Source of the DNA: Achromobacter xylosoxidans A8
GTDB taxonomy: Bacteria > Pseudomonadota > Gammaproteobacteria > Burkholderiales > Burkholderiaceae_B
Length of the DNA: 64,000 nucleotides
Assembly: GCF_000165835.1 (NCBI RefSeq)
Contig: NC_014640.1
Coordinates: forward strand, 6,634,001-6,698,000
Reading direction: 5' to 3'
Below are positions 27,373 through 36,147 of this stretch, piece after piece. Position numbers and translations under genes: made by a program. The number at the start of each line of letters is the position of its first letter. The stretch's first letter is position 1. The notes beneath the pieces are model-generated. The model searched no databases. It was given only the letters and a program-made list of their open reading frames with translations, and was not told the origin of the DNA.

Positions 27373-28302
27373 ATGGGATTTTTTCTAGAGACCTTATTCG
27401 GCGGCCTGATGAGCGGCATGCTGTATGCGCTGATCGGCCTGGGCTTCGTGCTGATCTTCAAGGCATCCGGCGTCTTCAACTTCGCACAGGGCGCGATGGT
27501 GCTGGTCGCCGCGCTGTCCATGGCGCGCTTCTCGGAATGGCTGCCGCGCTGGTTCGGCTTTGACAACATGATCCTGGCCAACGTGCTGGCCTTCATCGTC
27601 AGCGCCATCGTGATGTTCCTGCTGGCGGTCGCCATCGAACGCTTCGTGCTGCGCCACCTGGTCAACCAGGAAGCCACCACCCTGCTGATGGCGACGCTGG
27701 GCATCAGCTACTTCCTGGATGGCCTGGGCCAGATCACCTTCGGCAGTTCGGTGTATTCCATCAACGTGGGCATGCCCAAGGATCCGCTGATGATCCTGGA
27801 TTCGGTCTTCGAGGGCGGCTTGCTGATCAACCTGGAAGACCTGACAGCGGCGGTGATCGCTGCCCTGCTGGTGGCCGCGCTGGCACTGTTCTTCCAGTAC
27901 ACCTCGACCGGCCGCGCTCTGCGCGCGGTGGCCGACGACCACCAGGCCGCGCAATCCATCGGCATTCCACTGAACCGCATCTGGGTGATCGTCTGGAGCG
28001 TGGCGGGGCTGGTGGCGCTGGTGGCCGGGATCATCTGGGGTTCGAAGTTCGGCGTGCAGTTCACGCTGTCCACCGCGGCGCTGCGGGCGCTGCCGGTGGT
28101 GATCCTGGGCGGGCTGACCTCGGTGCCGGGCGCCATCCTGGGCGGCCTGATCATCGGCGTGGGCGAAAAGCTGTCCGAGGTCTATCTGGGGTCGCTGGTA
28201 GGCGGCGGTATCGAAATCTGGTTCGCCTATGTGCTGGCGCTGGTGTTCCTGCTGTTCCGTCCGCAAGGGCTGTTCGGCGAGAAGATCATCGACCGTGTCT
28301 GA
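27373..28302 (+). CDS. Branched-chain-type ABC transporter permease (LivH)
   Basis: 309 residues, about eight transmembrane helices. MSGMLYALIGLGFVLIFKASGVFNFAQGAMV at the N-terminus and LRALPVVILGGLTSVPGAILGG near the C-terminus are LivH motifs. It is distinct from LivH of the first operon (longer, with an extra FLLAVAIERFVLRHL segment). Co-directional with both neighbours. Confidence 0.92.
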   Translation: MGFFLETLFGGLMSGMLYALIGLGFVLIFKASGVFNFAQGAMVLVAALSMARFSEWLPRWFGFDNMILANVLAFIVSAIVMFLLAVAIERFVLRHLVNQEATTLLMATLGISYFLDGLGQITFGSSVYSINVGMPKDPLMILDSVFEGGLLINLEDLTAAVIAALLVAALALFFQYTSTGRALRAVADDHQAAQSIGIPLNRIWVIVWSVAGLVALVAGIIWGSKFGVQFTLSTAALRALPVVILGGLTSVPGAILGGLIIGVGEKLSEVYLGSLVGGGIEIWFAYVLALVFLLFRPQGLFGEKIIDRV

Positions 28303-28328
28303 GCCCACAGGCCCTCTAGGATAAAAAC

Positions 28329-29393
28329 ATGTTCTATCGCGAAAACGGCCAATTCAAGACCAGCTATCGCGCTGACCAGCAGATCTTCCCGATCCGCCAG
28401 GACCGCATCTTCATCTGGCTGCTGCTTGCAGTGGCCTTCGTCGCCATCCCGGCCATGGCCAGCGACTACCTGCTGCGCGCCATCCTGATTCCGTTCCTGA
28501 TCCTGGCGCTGGCCGCCGTGGGCCTGAACATCCTGGTGGGCTATTGCGGCCAGATCTCGCTGGGCACCGGCGCCTTCATGGCGGTGGGCGCCTACGCGGC
28601 CTGGAACTTCGGCGTGCGCTTTCCCGGCATGCCGCTGATTATCCAGATCCTGCTGGGCGGCTTTTTCGCCACCATCGTCGGCGTGATCTTCGGCATACCC
28701 AGCCTGCGCATCCGCGGCCTGTACCTGGCGGTGGCGACGCTGGCCGCGCAGTTCTTCGTGGACTGGGCGTTCCTGCGCATCCCCTTCTTCACCAACTACT
28801 CGTCGTCCGGCAACGTCTCGGTGCCGCCGCTGACCGCCTTCGGTTTGCCGGTGCAGAGCGCGCTGGAGAAGTACCTGTTCGTGTTGATCCTGGTCGTCGT
28901 CTTCAGCCTGCTGGCCAAGAACCTGGTGCGCGGCGCCATCGGCCGCCAATGGATGGCGATCCGCGACATGGACGTGGCGGCCTCCGTCATCGGCATCCGC
29001 CCCATGTACGCCAAGCTCACGGCCTTCGCGGTCAGCTCGTTCATCGTCGGCGTGGCCGGGGCCTTGTGGGGCTACATCCACCTGGGCTCCTGGGAGCCGC
29101 TGGCGTTCGACCTGACGCGTTCGTTCCAGTTGCTGTTCATGGTCATCATCGGCGGGCTGGGCTCCATCATCGGCAGCTTCTTCGGCGCGGCCTTCATCGT
29201 GCTAGTGCCGGTGGCCCTGTCCAACATTCCGCACGCGCTGGGCATTCCGCTGTCGGTGGACACGGCGGCGCATATCGAACACATGGTGTTCGGCGCGCTG
29301 ATCGTGTTCTTCCTGATCGCCGAACCGCATGGGCTGGCCAGGCTGTGGAGCATCGGCAAAGAGAAGCTGCGCATCTGGCCTTTCCCCCACTGA
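28329..29393 (+). CDS. Branched-chain-type ABC transporter permease (LivM)
   Basis: 354 residues, stand-alone LivM: VGYCGQISLGTGAFMAVGAYAAW, RIRGLYLAVATLAAQFF and IRDMDVAASVIGIRPMYAKL are the conserved blocks. Ten or so hydrophobic helices. Unlike the first operon there is no fused ATPase here. It is followed by a 132-bp gap before the binding-protein gene. Confidence 0.92.
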   Translation: MFYRENGQFKTSYRADQQIFPIRQDRIFIWLLLAVAFVAIPAMASDYLLRAILIPFLILALAAVGLNILVGYCGQISLGTGAFMAVGAYAAWNFGVRFPGMPLIIQILLGGFFATIVGVIFGIPSLRIRGLYLAVATLAAQFFVDWAFLRIPFFTNYSSSGNVSVPPLTAFGLPVQSALEKYLFVLILVVVFSLLAKNLVRGAIGRQWMAIRDMDVAASVIGIRPMYAKLTAFAVSSFIVGVAGALWGYIHLGSWEPLAFDLTRSFQLLFMVIIGGLGSIIGSFFGAAFIVLVPVALSNIPHALGIPLSVDTAAHIEHMVFGALIVFFLIAEPHGLARLWSIGKEKLRIWPFPH

Positions 29394-29525
29394 TTTCGCA
29401 TTGATTTCCGCGGTCCGGAGCGGCACAAGCGCCCCGGACCCGCCCTGAATACCCGGCTCAAGACCGGGCCAATCCCGGTGTCCCAGGGTTTACTGACCCA
29501 AGCACCACGCAGGAGGTAAATGGAG

Positions 29526-30857
29526 ATGAAGCGTCTTAACCTGAAGTTGGCGGCAGCTTTGATGGCCGCAGCCGGCGCCGCGGGCGCCGTGGCCACGCCG
29601 GCAATGGCGGCGGAAGAGCAGTTCGTTCCGTTGCTGGTGTATCGCACCGGGTCCTTCGCACCCCTGGGCATTCCCTGGGCCGACGGCAAGCTGGACTACC
29701 TGAAGCTGGTCAACGAACGCGATGGCGGCGTCAACGGCGTCAAGATCACGTACGAAGAGTGCGAAACCGCCTACGCCACCGACCGCGGCGTGGAATGCTA
29801 CGAGCGCCTTAAGGGCAAGGGCACCGGCGCATCGGGCTTCGACACCCAGTCCACCGGCATCACCTTCGCCGTCAGCGACAAGGCCATGGTCGACAAGGTG
29901 CCGGTTGAAACGATGGGCTACGGCCTGTCGCAGTCGGTCGACGGCAGCGTGTTCGAATGGAACTTCCCGCTGCTCGGCACGTACTGGACCGCGGCCGACG
30001 TGATGATCCAGGACATCGCCAAGAAAGAAGGCGGCATGGACAAGCTCAAGGGCAAGAAGATCGCCCTGGTCTACCACGACTCGCCGTATGGCAAGGAGCC
30101 GATCCCCCTGCTGCAGAAGCGCGCGGCCAAGGAAGGCTTCGAGCTGGTGCTCTATCCCGTGACCGCCCCCGGCGTGGAACAGAAGTCCACCTGGCTGCAG
30201 ATCCGCCAGGCGCGTCCCAACTACGTGCTGCTGTGGAGCGCCGGCATCATGACGCCGACCGCCATCCGCGAAGCCCAGGCCAGCGGCTATCCGCGGGACA
30301 AGATGTACGCGATCTGGTGGGCCGGCTCCGAAGGCGACGTGAAGGACCTGGGCGATGTCGCCAAGGGCTACAACGCCATCACCATCCACAACAGCGGCGC
30401 CGAGCACGACAAGGTCTACGACGACCTCAAGAAGTTCGTCTACGACAAGGGCCAGGGCGCGGACAAGACCGGCAAGACCACGCTGGGCACCATCGCGCAT
30501 ACCCGCGGCATGATGATCTCGATGCTGCAGGTGGAAGCGATCCGCACCGCGCAAGAGAAGTACGGCAAGGGCAAGGCGCTGACGCCCGAGCAGGTGCGCT
30601 GGGGCTTCGAGAACCTGAACCTGACGCAGGAAAAGCTCGACAAGCTGGGCTTCGGCCAGATCATGCGTCCGGTCAAGACCTCGTGCAGCAACCACAAGGG
30701 CGACGACTGGGCCCGCATCGTGCAGTGGGACGGCGCGAAGTTCAAGGTGGTCTCCGATTGGTATCAGTCGGACAAGACCATCCTGGACCCCATGGTGAAG
30801 GAAGGCGCCGCCAAGTACGCGAAGGAAAAGAACATCACGCCCCGCAAGTGTGAGTAG
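29526..30857 (+). CDS. Branched-chain-type ABC transporter, periplasmic binding protein
   Basis: 443 residues, longer than typical LivK. Signal peptide MKRLNLKLAAALMAAAGAAG... with cleavage near ATPAMA (about residue 27). I place the start at 29526 because AGGAGG (29511-29516) is nine bases before it but only three before the ATG at 29520. The mature start EEQFVPLLVYRTGSFAPLGIP and cysteines in the EECETAYATDRGVECYERLK segment mark a subgroup found with acyl-CoA ligases, probably binding an organic acid rather than an amino acid (inference from neighbours). Confidence 0.9.
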   Translation: MKRLNLKLAAALMAAAGAAGAVATPAMAAEEQFVPLLVYRTGSFAPLGIPWADGKLDYLKLVNERDGGVNGVKITYEECETAYATDRGVECYERLKGKGTGASGFDTQSTGITFAVSDKAMVDKVPVETMGYGLSQSVDGSVFEWNFPLLGTYWTAADVMIQDIAKKEGGMDKLKGKKIALVYHDSPYGKEPIPLLQKRAAKEGFELVLYPVTAPGVEQKSTWLQIRQARPNYVLLWSAGIMTPTAIREAQASGYPRDKMYAIWWAGSEGDVKDLGDVAKGYNAITIHNSGAEHDKVYDDLKKFVYDKGQGADKTGKTTLGTIAHTRGMMISMLQVEAIRTAQEKYGKGKALTPEQVRWGFENLNLTQEKLDKLGFGQIMRPVKTSCSNHKGDDWARIVQWDGAKFKVVSDWYQSDKTILDPMVKEGAAKYAKEKNITPRKCE

Positions 30858-30941
30858 TCCCCCCGACGCACCTGCGGTGCCTCCCCCCAAGGGGCGCCGC
30901 GCGCGGACCGGCAAAGCCGGCTCCGCGGCGGCCCCGCTTGA
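30857..30941. repeat. C6-hairpin intergenic repeat, copy 2
   Basis: Directly after the binding-protein gene. Same order of parts as the copy at 12739-12830: C-run, hairpin (here GCACC-TGC-GGTGC), C-run, G-run, GCGCCGC, an ACCGGC/GCCGGCT hairpin and GGCCCC. The first hairpin has a changed sequence but remains paired. Confidence 0.7.
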
Positions 30942-31046
30942 GCCGCGCCGGCTGCATGCGGCGCAGGTACCGCAGATGCAGAGGATGTTGATACGAACCG
31001 GCTGCCGTCCCTTGGGACTGGCAGTCGCCACACCGCAGGAACCTTT

Positions 31047-31886
31047 ATGAACGACGCCAATATTGCTGCCACGACAGACACCCCCAAGGTGCTGCTCGAC
31101 GTGAACGGCATCGAGGTGATCTACAACCACGTGATCCTGGTGCTCAAGGGTGTTTCCCTGCAAGTGCCGGAAGGCAAGATCGTGGCCTTGCTCGGCGCCA
31201 ACGGCGCGGGCAAGACCACCACCTTGCGCGCCATCTCGAACCTGCTCAAGGGCGAGCGCGGCGACGTCACCAAGGGCCATATCCAGTACCGCGACCAGCG
31301 TATCGAAAAGCTGTCGCCGGCGGAGCTGGTCAAGCGCGGCGTGGTGCAGGTGATGGAAGGCCGGCACTGCTTTGCCCACCTGACCATCGAGGAAAACCTG
31401 CTGACAGGCGCCTATACGCGCAGCATGAGCCGCGGCGACACCGCGGCGGCGCTGGAGCGCGTCTACCAGTATTTTCCGCGCCTGAAGCAGCGCCGCACCA
31501 GCCAGTCCGGCTACACCTCGGGCGGCGAACAGCAGATGACCGCCATCGGCCGCGCGCTGATGGCCAACCCCAACATGATTTTGCTGGACGAGCCCTCCAT
31601 GGGCCTGGCGCCGCAGATCGTCGAAGAGATCTTCGAGATCGTGCGCGACCTGAACCAGCGCGAGCGCGTCAGCTTCCTGCTGGCCGAGCAGAACACCAAT
31701 ATCGCGCTGCGCTATGCCGACTACGGCTACATCCTTGAAAACGGCCGCGTAATGATGGACGGCGCCGCCGCCGACCTGGCCCAGAACGAGGACGTGAAGG
31801 AGTTCTACCTGGGCATATCCAGCGGCGAACGCAAGAGTTTCCGCGACAACAAGTTCTACCGCCGGCGCAAGCGCTGGCTGGCGTGA
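31047..31886 (+). CDS. Branched-chain-type ABC transporter ATPase (LivF)
   Basis: 279 residues, about 40 longer than a standard LivF. Walker A LGANGAGKTTTLRAI, VVQVMEGRHCFAHLTIEENL, signature TSGGEQQMTAIGRAL, Walker B ILLDEPSMGLAPQ. The C-terminal extension (about 255-279) is strongly basic (GERKSFRDNKFYRRRKRW). Separated from the binding-protein gene by the 189-bp spacer with the C6 repeat. Confidence 0.91.
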   Translation: MNDANIAATTDTPKVLLDVNGIEVIYNHVILVLKGVSLQVPEGKIVALLGANGAGKTTTLRAISNLLKGERGDVTKGHIQYRDQRIEKLSPAELVKRGVVQVMEGRHCFAHLTIEENLLTGAYTRSMSRGDTAAALERVYQYFPRLKQRRTSQSGYTSGGEQQMTAIGRALMANPNMILLDEPSMGLAPQIVEEIFEIVRDLNQRERVSFLLAEQNTNIALRYADYGYILENGRVMMDGAAADLAQNEDVKEFYLGISSGERKSFRDNKFYRRRKRWLA

Positions 31887-31914
31887 TTCCTGGCATACGA
31901 GAGGGTGCGATCCC

Positions 31915-33183
31915 ATGTCCGAGTTTTTCGATGTTCTGGAAACCAGAGCGCCCGAGCAACGCGAGCGCGAGCTGATGGCCGCCCTGCCCGCCGCGATCGC
32001 CCGGGCCATTGCGCGTGCGCCTGCCATCGCCGAGCAGTTGCGCGGCATCGACCCCGCCACCATCACGTCGCGCGCGGCCTTGGCAAGCCTGCCGGTGCTG
32101 CGCAAGCACGAACTGCTGGAGCGCCAGCAGCACAGCCGCGATGACGCGACGGCGCCTGCCGGGCCGCAGAAAGCCTTCGGCGGCTTCTCCGCCATCGGCT
32201 GGGGCGAGGCGATGCGGGTGTTCGCGTCGCCCGGCCCCATCTATGAACCGGAGAGCGCGCGCGGCGACTACTGGCGCTTTGCCCGCGCCCTGCACGCGGC
32301 GGGATTCCGCGCGGGCGAACTGGCCTACAACTGCTTTTCCTACCACTTCACACCCGCCGGTTCCATGATGGAAACCGCGGCGCATGCCGTGGGCTGCACC
32401 GTATTTCCGGGCGGCACCGGGCAGACCGAACAGCAGGTGCGCGCAATTCAGGACCTGGCGCCCACCGGCTATACCGGCACGCCCAGCTTCCTCAAGATCA
32501 TCCTGGAGAAGGCCGACGAACTGGGCGTGAAGCTGGATTCGTTGCGCCGCGCGCTGGTATCCGGCGAAGCCTTCCCGCCGTCCCTGCGCGACTGGCTGGC
32601 GGCGCGCGGCATCGACGGCTACCAGGCCTACGGCAGCGCCGACCTCGGCATGGTCGCGTTTGAAACGCCGGCGCGCGAAGGCCTGGTGCTGGGCGAGGAC
32701 ATCATCGTCGAGATCGTGCGCCCCGGCACCGGCGAACCCGTGCCTGATGGCGAAGTCGGCGAGGTCGTGGTCACGACCTTGAACCCGGACTATCCGCTGG
32801 TGCGCTTCGGCACCGGCGACCTGTCCGCCGTCATGCCCGGCATCTCGCCTTGCGGCCGCACCAATACCCGCATCAAGGGCTGGATGGGACGCGCGGACCA
32901 GACCACCAAGGTACGCGGCATGTTCGTGCATCCGTCGCAGGTCGCCGATGTGGCGCGCCGCCACCCGGAGATCCTGCGCGCGCGGCTGGTGATCAGCGGC
33001 AGCACGGGGTCCGACCGCATGGTGCTCAAGGTGGAGTCCCGGGTGCGCAGCGAAGAGCTGGGCAAGCGCATCGCGGAGTCGGTGCGCGATGTGACCAAGC
33101 TGCGCAGCGACGTGGAATGGGTGGACGCGGACGGCCTGCCGAACGACGGCAAGGTCATCGACGACATCCGGACCTACGAGTAA
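31915..33183 (+). CDS. PaaK-like phenylacetate-CoA ligase family protein
   Basis: 422 residues, AMP-binding enzyme of the phenylacetate-CoA ligase branch: GYTGTPSFLKIILEKADELG, ALVSGEAFPPSLRDWL, GYQAYGSADLGMVAFE and the C-terminal domain start IKGWMGRADQTTKVRGMFVHP. The canonical SSGTTG P-loop is absent; the equivalent region reads RVFASPGPIYEPE. It is the last gene of the transporter cluster (28 bp after livF), making two CoA ligases with one importer. Probably activates an aromatic or related acid. Confidence 0.85.
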   Translation: MSEFFDVLETRAPEQRERELMAALPAAIARAIARAPAIAEQLRGIDPATITSRAALASLPVLRKHELLERQQHSRDDATAPAGPQKAFGGFSAIGWGEAMRVFASPGPIYEPESARGDYWRFARALHAAGFRAGELAYNCFSYHFTPAGSMMETAAHAVGCTVFPGGTGQTEQQVRAIQDLAPTGYTGTPSFLKIILEKADELGVKLDSLRRALVSGEAFPPSLRDWLAARGIDGYQAYGSADLGMVAFETPAREGLVLGEDIIVEIVRPGTGEPVPDGEVGEVVVTTLNPDYPLVRFGTGDLSAVMPGISPCGRTNTRIKGWMGRADQTTKVRGMFVHPSQVADVARRHPEILRARLVISGSTGSDRMVLKVESRVRSEELGKRIAESVRDVTKLRSDVEWVDADGLPNDGKVIDDIRTYE

Positions 33184-33201
33184 ACGGCGCTGCTGGCGGC
33201 C

Positions 33202-34032
33202 TCACGCGGCCGCCAGCAGCGCCAGCATGCCCTTGACCAGCATCGCCACGGCCACCACGCCCGCGAACAGCGCGAAGCTTTGCTGCAGGCGCCGCGGCGG
33301 AAAGCGGTCGGCCACCTTGCGGCCGGCCAGCATGCCCAGCACCGCAGCCGCCGTGAACGGCGCCGCGATGCGCCAATCCAGATGTCCGCCCGCCGCGGCG
33401 GCCACGACGCCGCTGGCGGACACCAGCGCGATCACCGCCAGTGAGGTGCCGACAATGGCCTGCATGGTCAGGTCCGTGGCGCGGCGCAACGCGGGCACGA
33501 TGACGAAGCCGCCGCCCACACCCAGCAAACCGGACAGAAAGCCCGCGACCAGGCCCGCGCCCGTCAAGGCGCGCGCGCAGGGCGCGGTCCAGCGCAGCCT
33601 GCCGGTACTGGCGTTGAGCTGGCAGGGCGGGGTGCGCGGCGCGGCATGGACCGCCGTCGCGGGCTTGGCGCCCTGGTTCCACATGCGCCACGCCACCATG
33701 CCCAGCACGCCGGCGAAGATGATGGCCAGCGGCGCATTGGGCAGGCGCCGCGCCGCCCACAGGCCCAGCGGCGAAACCAGTATGCCGGTGACGGCCATGA
33801 AGCCCGCCGCGCGATAGCGGACCTGGCCCTTGCGCAAGCCCAGCACCGCGCCCAGCGCGGCGGACAGGCCCACTGCCAGCAAGGCGATGGGCGCGGCCTG
33901 CGAGACCTGCAAGTGCAGGCCGAAGACCAGCAGCGGCACCGCCATGATGGCGCCGCCGGCGCCGGTCAGCCCGAGTATCAGGCCCACGCACGCCCCCAGC
34001 GCCGCGCTGACGGCCAACACCGTATCGATCAT
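33202..34032 (-). CDS. TauE/SafE-family sulfite/organosulfonate exporter-like protein
   Basis: 276 residues, about eight hydrophobic helices in two repeats. Signatures GLILGLTGAGGAIMAVPLLVFGL (N-terminal) and GFLSGLLGVGGGFVIVPALR (about 170-190) are the paired TauE/SafE motifs. ATG at 34032 gives MIDTVLAVSAALGACVG. Last gene of the sulfide operon, 8 bp after the flavoprotein gene, consistent with export of sulfite or thiosulfate formed by sulfide oxidation. Confidence 0.9.
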   Translation of the reverse strand: MIDTVLAVSAALGACVGLILGLTGAGGAIMAVPLLVFGLHLQVSQAAPIALLAVGLSAALGAVLGLRKGQVRYRAAGFMAVTGILVSPLGLWAARRLPNAPLAIIFAGVLGMVAWRMWNQGAKPATAVHAAPRTPPCQLNASTGRLRWTAPCARALTGAGLVAGFLSGLLGVGGGFVIVPALRRATDLTMQAIVGTSLAVIALVSASGVVAAAAGGHLDWRIAAPFTAAAVLGMLAGRKVADRFPPRRLQQSFALFAGVVAVAMLVKGMLALLAAA

Positions 34033-34040
34033 GGCGGCGC

Positions 34041-35276
34041 TCAGTTGCCCAGCGGGCGGGCCAGCCATTCACGGCCCTTGAGCATGCCATTCCAGTAGAT
34101 CCAGGGCAGCAAGGTCGCCTTGAGGAACCAGGCGCTTTTGCGCGGCACGGTCGGATCCAGCGGGAAGGTCGGCAACAGCTTGCCGCCATAGCCGAACTCG
34201 GCCAGCACGATGCGGCCGCGCTCCACCGTCAGCGGGCAGGAGCCGTAGCCGTCGTACTTGACCGGCATGGCGTGGCCTTCGCGCAGCGCCAGCAGGTTCT
34301 CGGCCACTGTCACGATCTGCTTGCGCGCGGCCGCGGCAGTCTTGGCATTGCTGGTGCAGATACCGTCGCCCAGCCCGAACACGTTGCCATGGCGCACGTG
34401 CAAAAGCGTGGCGGGATCCACTTCGCACCAGCCGGCGGCATCCGCCAGCGGGCTGTTTTTCAGGAAGTCGTGCGGGACCTGGGGCGGCACCGCGTGCAGC
34501 ATGTCGAAGGACTTCTCCACGCGCGTCACCGCGCCGTCAGCGTTCTTGAGGTCGAACCAGGCCTTGCGCGCCGCGCCGTCCACCGCCACCAGCGCTGAAT
34601 TGAAGGCCAGCGCGATGCCGTAGCTTTCCACGTAGCGCATCAGCGGCGGCACAAAGGTCGGCACGCCGAACAGCGCCGCGCCCGCCAGGTCGAACTCTAC
34701 GTCGATGCGGTCCAGCACGCCTGTGCGCTTCCAGTGATCGCAGGCCAGGTACATGGCTTTCTGCGGCGCGCCGGCGCATTTGATGGGCATGGCCGGCTGC
34801 GTGAACAGCGCCTGCCCGCCCTTCAGTCCGCGCACCAGTTCCCAGGTATAGGGCGCCAGGTCGTAGCGGTAGTTGGAACTGACGCCGTTCTTGCCCAGCG
34901 TATCGGCCAGGCCCTCGACCTTGTCCCACGCCAGGCGCAGGCCGGGGCAGACGATCAATTGCTGGTAGCTCACGGCGCTGCCGTCCGCCAGCCGCACGCG
35001 GTTGGCTTCGGGCTCGAAGCCTGCGGCGGCGGCCCGCAGCCAGGTGGCGCGTTTGGGCATGACGGCGTCGGTTGGGCGCACGGTCTTGGCGACGTCGAAG
35101 GCGCCGCCGCCCACCAGCGTCCAGGCCGGCTGGTAGTAGTGCTTGTCGCTAGGCTCGATGACGCCGATGCGCAGGTCCGGACGGCGGCGCAGCAGGCTGG
35201 CGGTGACGCCTATGCCCGCCGATCCGCCACCCACCACCACCACATCGAAATCGCGCTGCGCCTCTGCTGTCGGCAT
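34041..35276 (-). CDS. Sulfide:quinone oxidoreductase-like FAD protein (SQOR/type II-like)
   Basis: 411 residues. N-terminal FAD-binding dinucleotide fold VVVVGGGSAGIGVTASLL (residues 12-29). Cys167 (PIKCAGAPQKAMYL) and Cys347 (GYGSCPLTVERGRIVLAEF) correspond to the redox cysteine pair of mitochondrial-type SQOR; Cys110, Cys179, Cys284 and Cys307 are additional. The C-terminal WFLKATLLPWIYWNGML segment resembles the membrane-binding helices. It would oxidise sulfide to sulfane sulfur and pass electrons to quinone. Second-last gene of the operon under the BigR-like repressor. Confidence 0.9.
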   Translation of the reverse strand: MPTAEAQRDFDVVVVGGGSAGIGVTASLLRRRPDLRIGVIEPSDKHYYQPAWTLVGGGAFDVAKTVRPTDAVMPKRATWLRAAAAGFEPEANRVRLADGSAVSYQQLIVCPGLRLAWDKVEGLADTLGKNGVSSNYRYDLAPYTWELVRGLKGGQALFTQPAMPIKCAGAPQKAMYLACDHWKRTGVLDRIDVEFDLAGAALFGVPTFVPPLMRYVESYGIALAFNSALVAVDGAARKAWFDLKNADGAVTRVEKSFDMLHAVPPQVPHDFLKNSPLADAAGWCEVDPATLLHVRHGNVFGLGDGICTSNAKTAAAARKQIVTVAENLLALREGHAMPVKYDGYGSCPLTVERGRIVLAEFGYGGKLLPTFPLDPTVPRKSAWFLKATLLPWIYWNGMLKGREWLARPLGN

Positions 35277-35294
35277 GCTTGTCTCCTCGCCGGT

Positions 35295-35714
35295 TTACCG
35301 GCTTTTGAATTTTTCCAGGACTGAAAATATCGCCATGCCTGCCACCATGGCGGCCACGAAAATCAACGCCTCGGTCACGCCGGCCGCCGCGGCCACCAGT
35401 GCCGGTCCCGGGCAGAAACCGGCCAGCCCCCAGCCCGCACCAAACGCCACGCTGCCGACGGCCAGGCGCAAGTCCACCTGGGTGGCCGTGGGCCAACGCA
35501 TGGGTTCGCCCGACAGGCTGGCGCGGCGGCGGCGCAAGAGTGCGAAGCCCGCCGCGGTCACCAGCACGGCGCCGCCCATCACGAAAGCCAGCGACGGATC
35601 CCAGGCGCCGGCGAGGTCAAGGAAGCCCAGCACCTTGGCCGGATTGGCCATGCCGGAAATGATGAGGCCCAGGCCGAACACCAGGCCCGATGCGAAGGCG
35701 ATCAGCGCGACCAT
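35295..35714 (-). CDS. YeeE/YedE-family half-transporter (second, PmpB-like)
   Basis: 139 residues, four predicted membrane helices. The conserved GFCPGPALVAAAAG motif and GLIISGMANPAKVLGFLDLAG mark the C-terminal half of the YeeE/YedE (thiosulfate or sulfur-compound) transporter fold. ATG at 35714 is chosen; it is 1 bp away from the stop of the upstream half. Split halves encoded by adjacent genes are common in BigR regulons. Confidence 0.88.
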   Translation of the reverse strand: MVALIAFASGLVFGLGLIISGMANPAKVLGFLDLAGAWDPSLAFVMGGAVLVTAAGFALLRRRRASLSGEPMRWPTATQVDLRLAVGSVAFGAGWGLAGFCPGPALVAAAAGVTEALIFVAAMVAGMAIFSVLEKFKSR

Positions 35715-35715
35715 G

Positions 35716-36147
35716 TCAGAGCGCTCCCAGATGACGGATGACGTAGACCACGGCAAAGCCCGCGCCCATGAACAAGGCGGTAGCGGTCAGCGAGCGGCGC
35801 GATCCGCGCGACACACCGCAGACGCCGTGGCCGCTGGTGCAGCCCGAGGCGTAGCGCGTGCCGATGCCGACCAGCAAGCCCGCCACGATCAGGCGCGTGG
35901 TGCTGGCCTCCACCACCACAGGCGGCAAGGCGCTGCCCAGGCGGTACAGCCAGGGCGAAACCAGCAGGCCGATTAGAAAGGCCAGCCGCCACATGCCGTC
36001 GCGTTCGCCCTGAAGCAGGCCGCCCACAACCCCGCTGATGCCCGCGATGCGGCCCGCGCCCGCCATCAACAGCACGGCAGCCGCGCCGATGAGCAGGCCG
36101 CCCGCGCCCGCGGACCAGGGAGTGAAGGCGGACCAGTCCAGGCTCAC
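35716..36147 (-). CDS. YeeE/YedE-family half-transporter (first, PmpA-like)
   Basis: 143 residues, four membrane helices. Contains the diagnostic GIGTRYASGCTSGHGVCGVSRGSRRS segment (two cysteines in GCTSGHGVCG) of YeeE/YedE proteins. Its start overlaps the repressor stop by 4 bp (36144-36147), so it is translationally coupled to it. Together with the next gene it probably forms one heteromeric sulfur-compound transporter. Confidence 0.88.
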   Translation of the reverse strand: MSLDWSAFTPWSAGAGGLLIGAAAVLLMAGAGRIAGISGVVGGLLQGERDGMWRLAFLIGLLVSPWLYRLGSALPPVVVEASTTRLIVAGLLVGIGTRYASGCTSGHGVCGVSRGSRRSLTATALFMGAGFAVVYVIRHLGAL

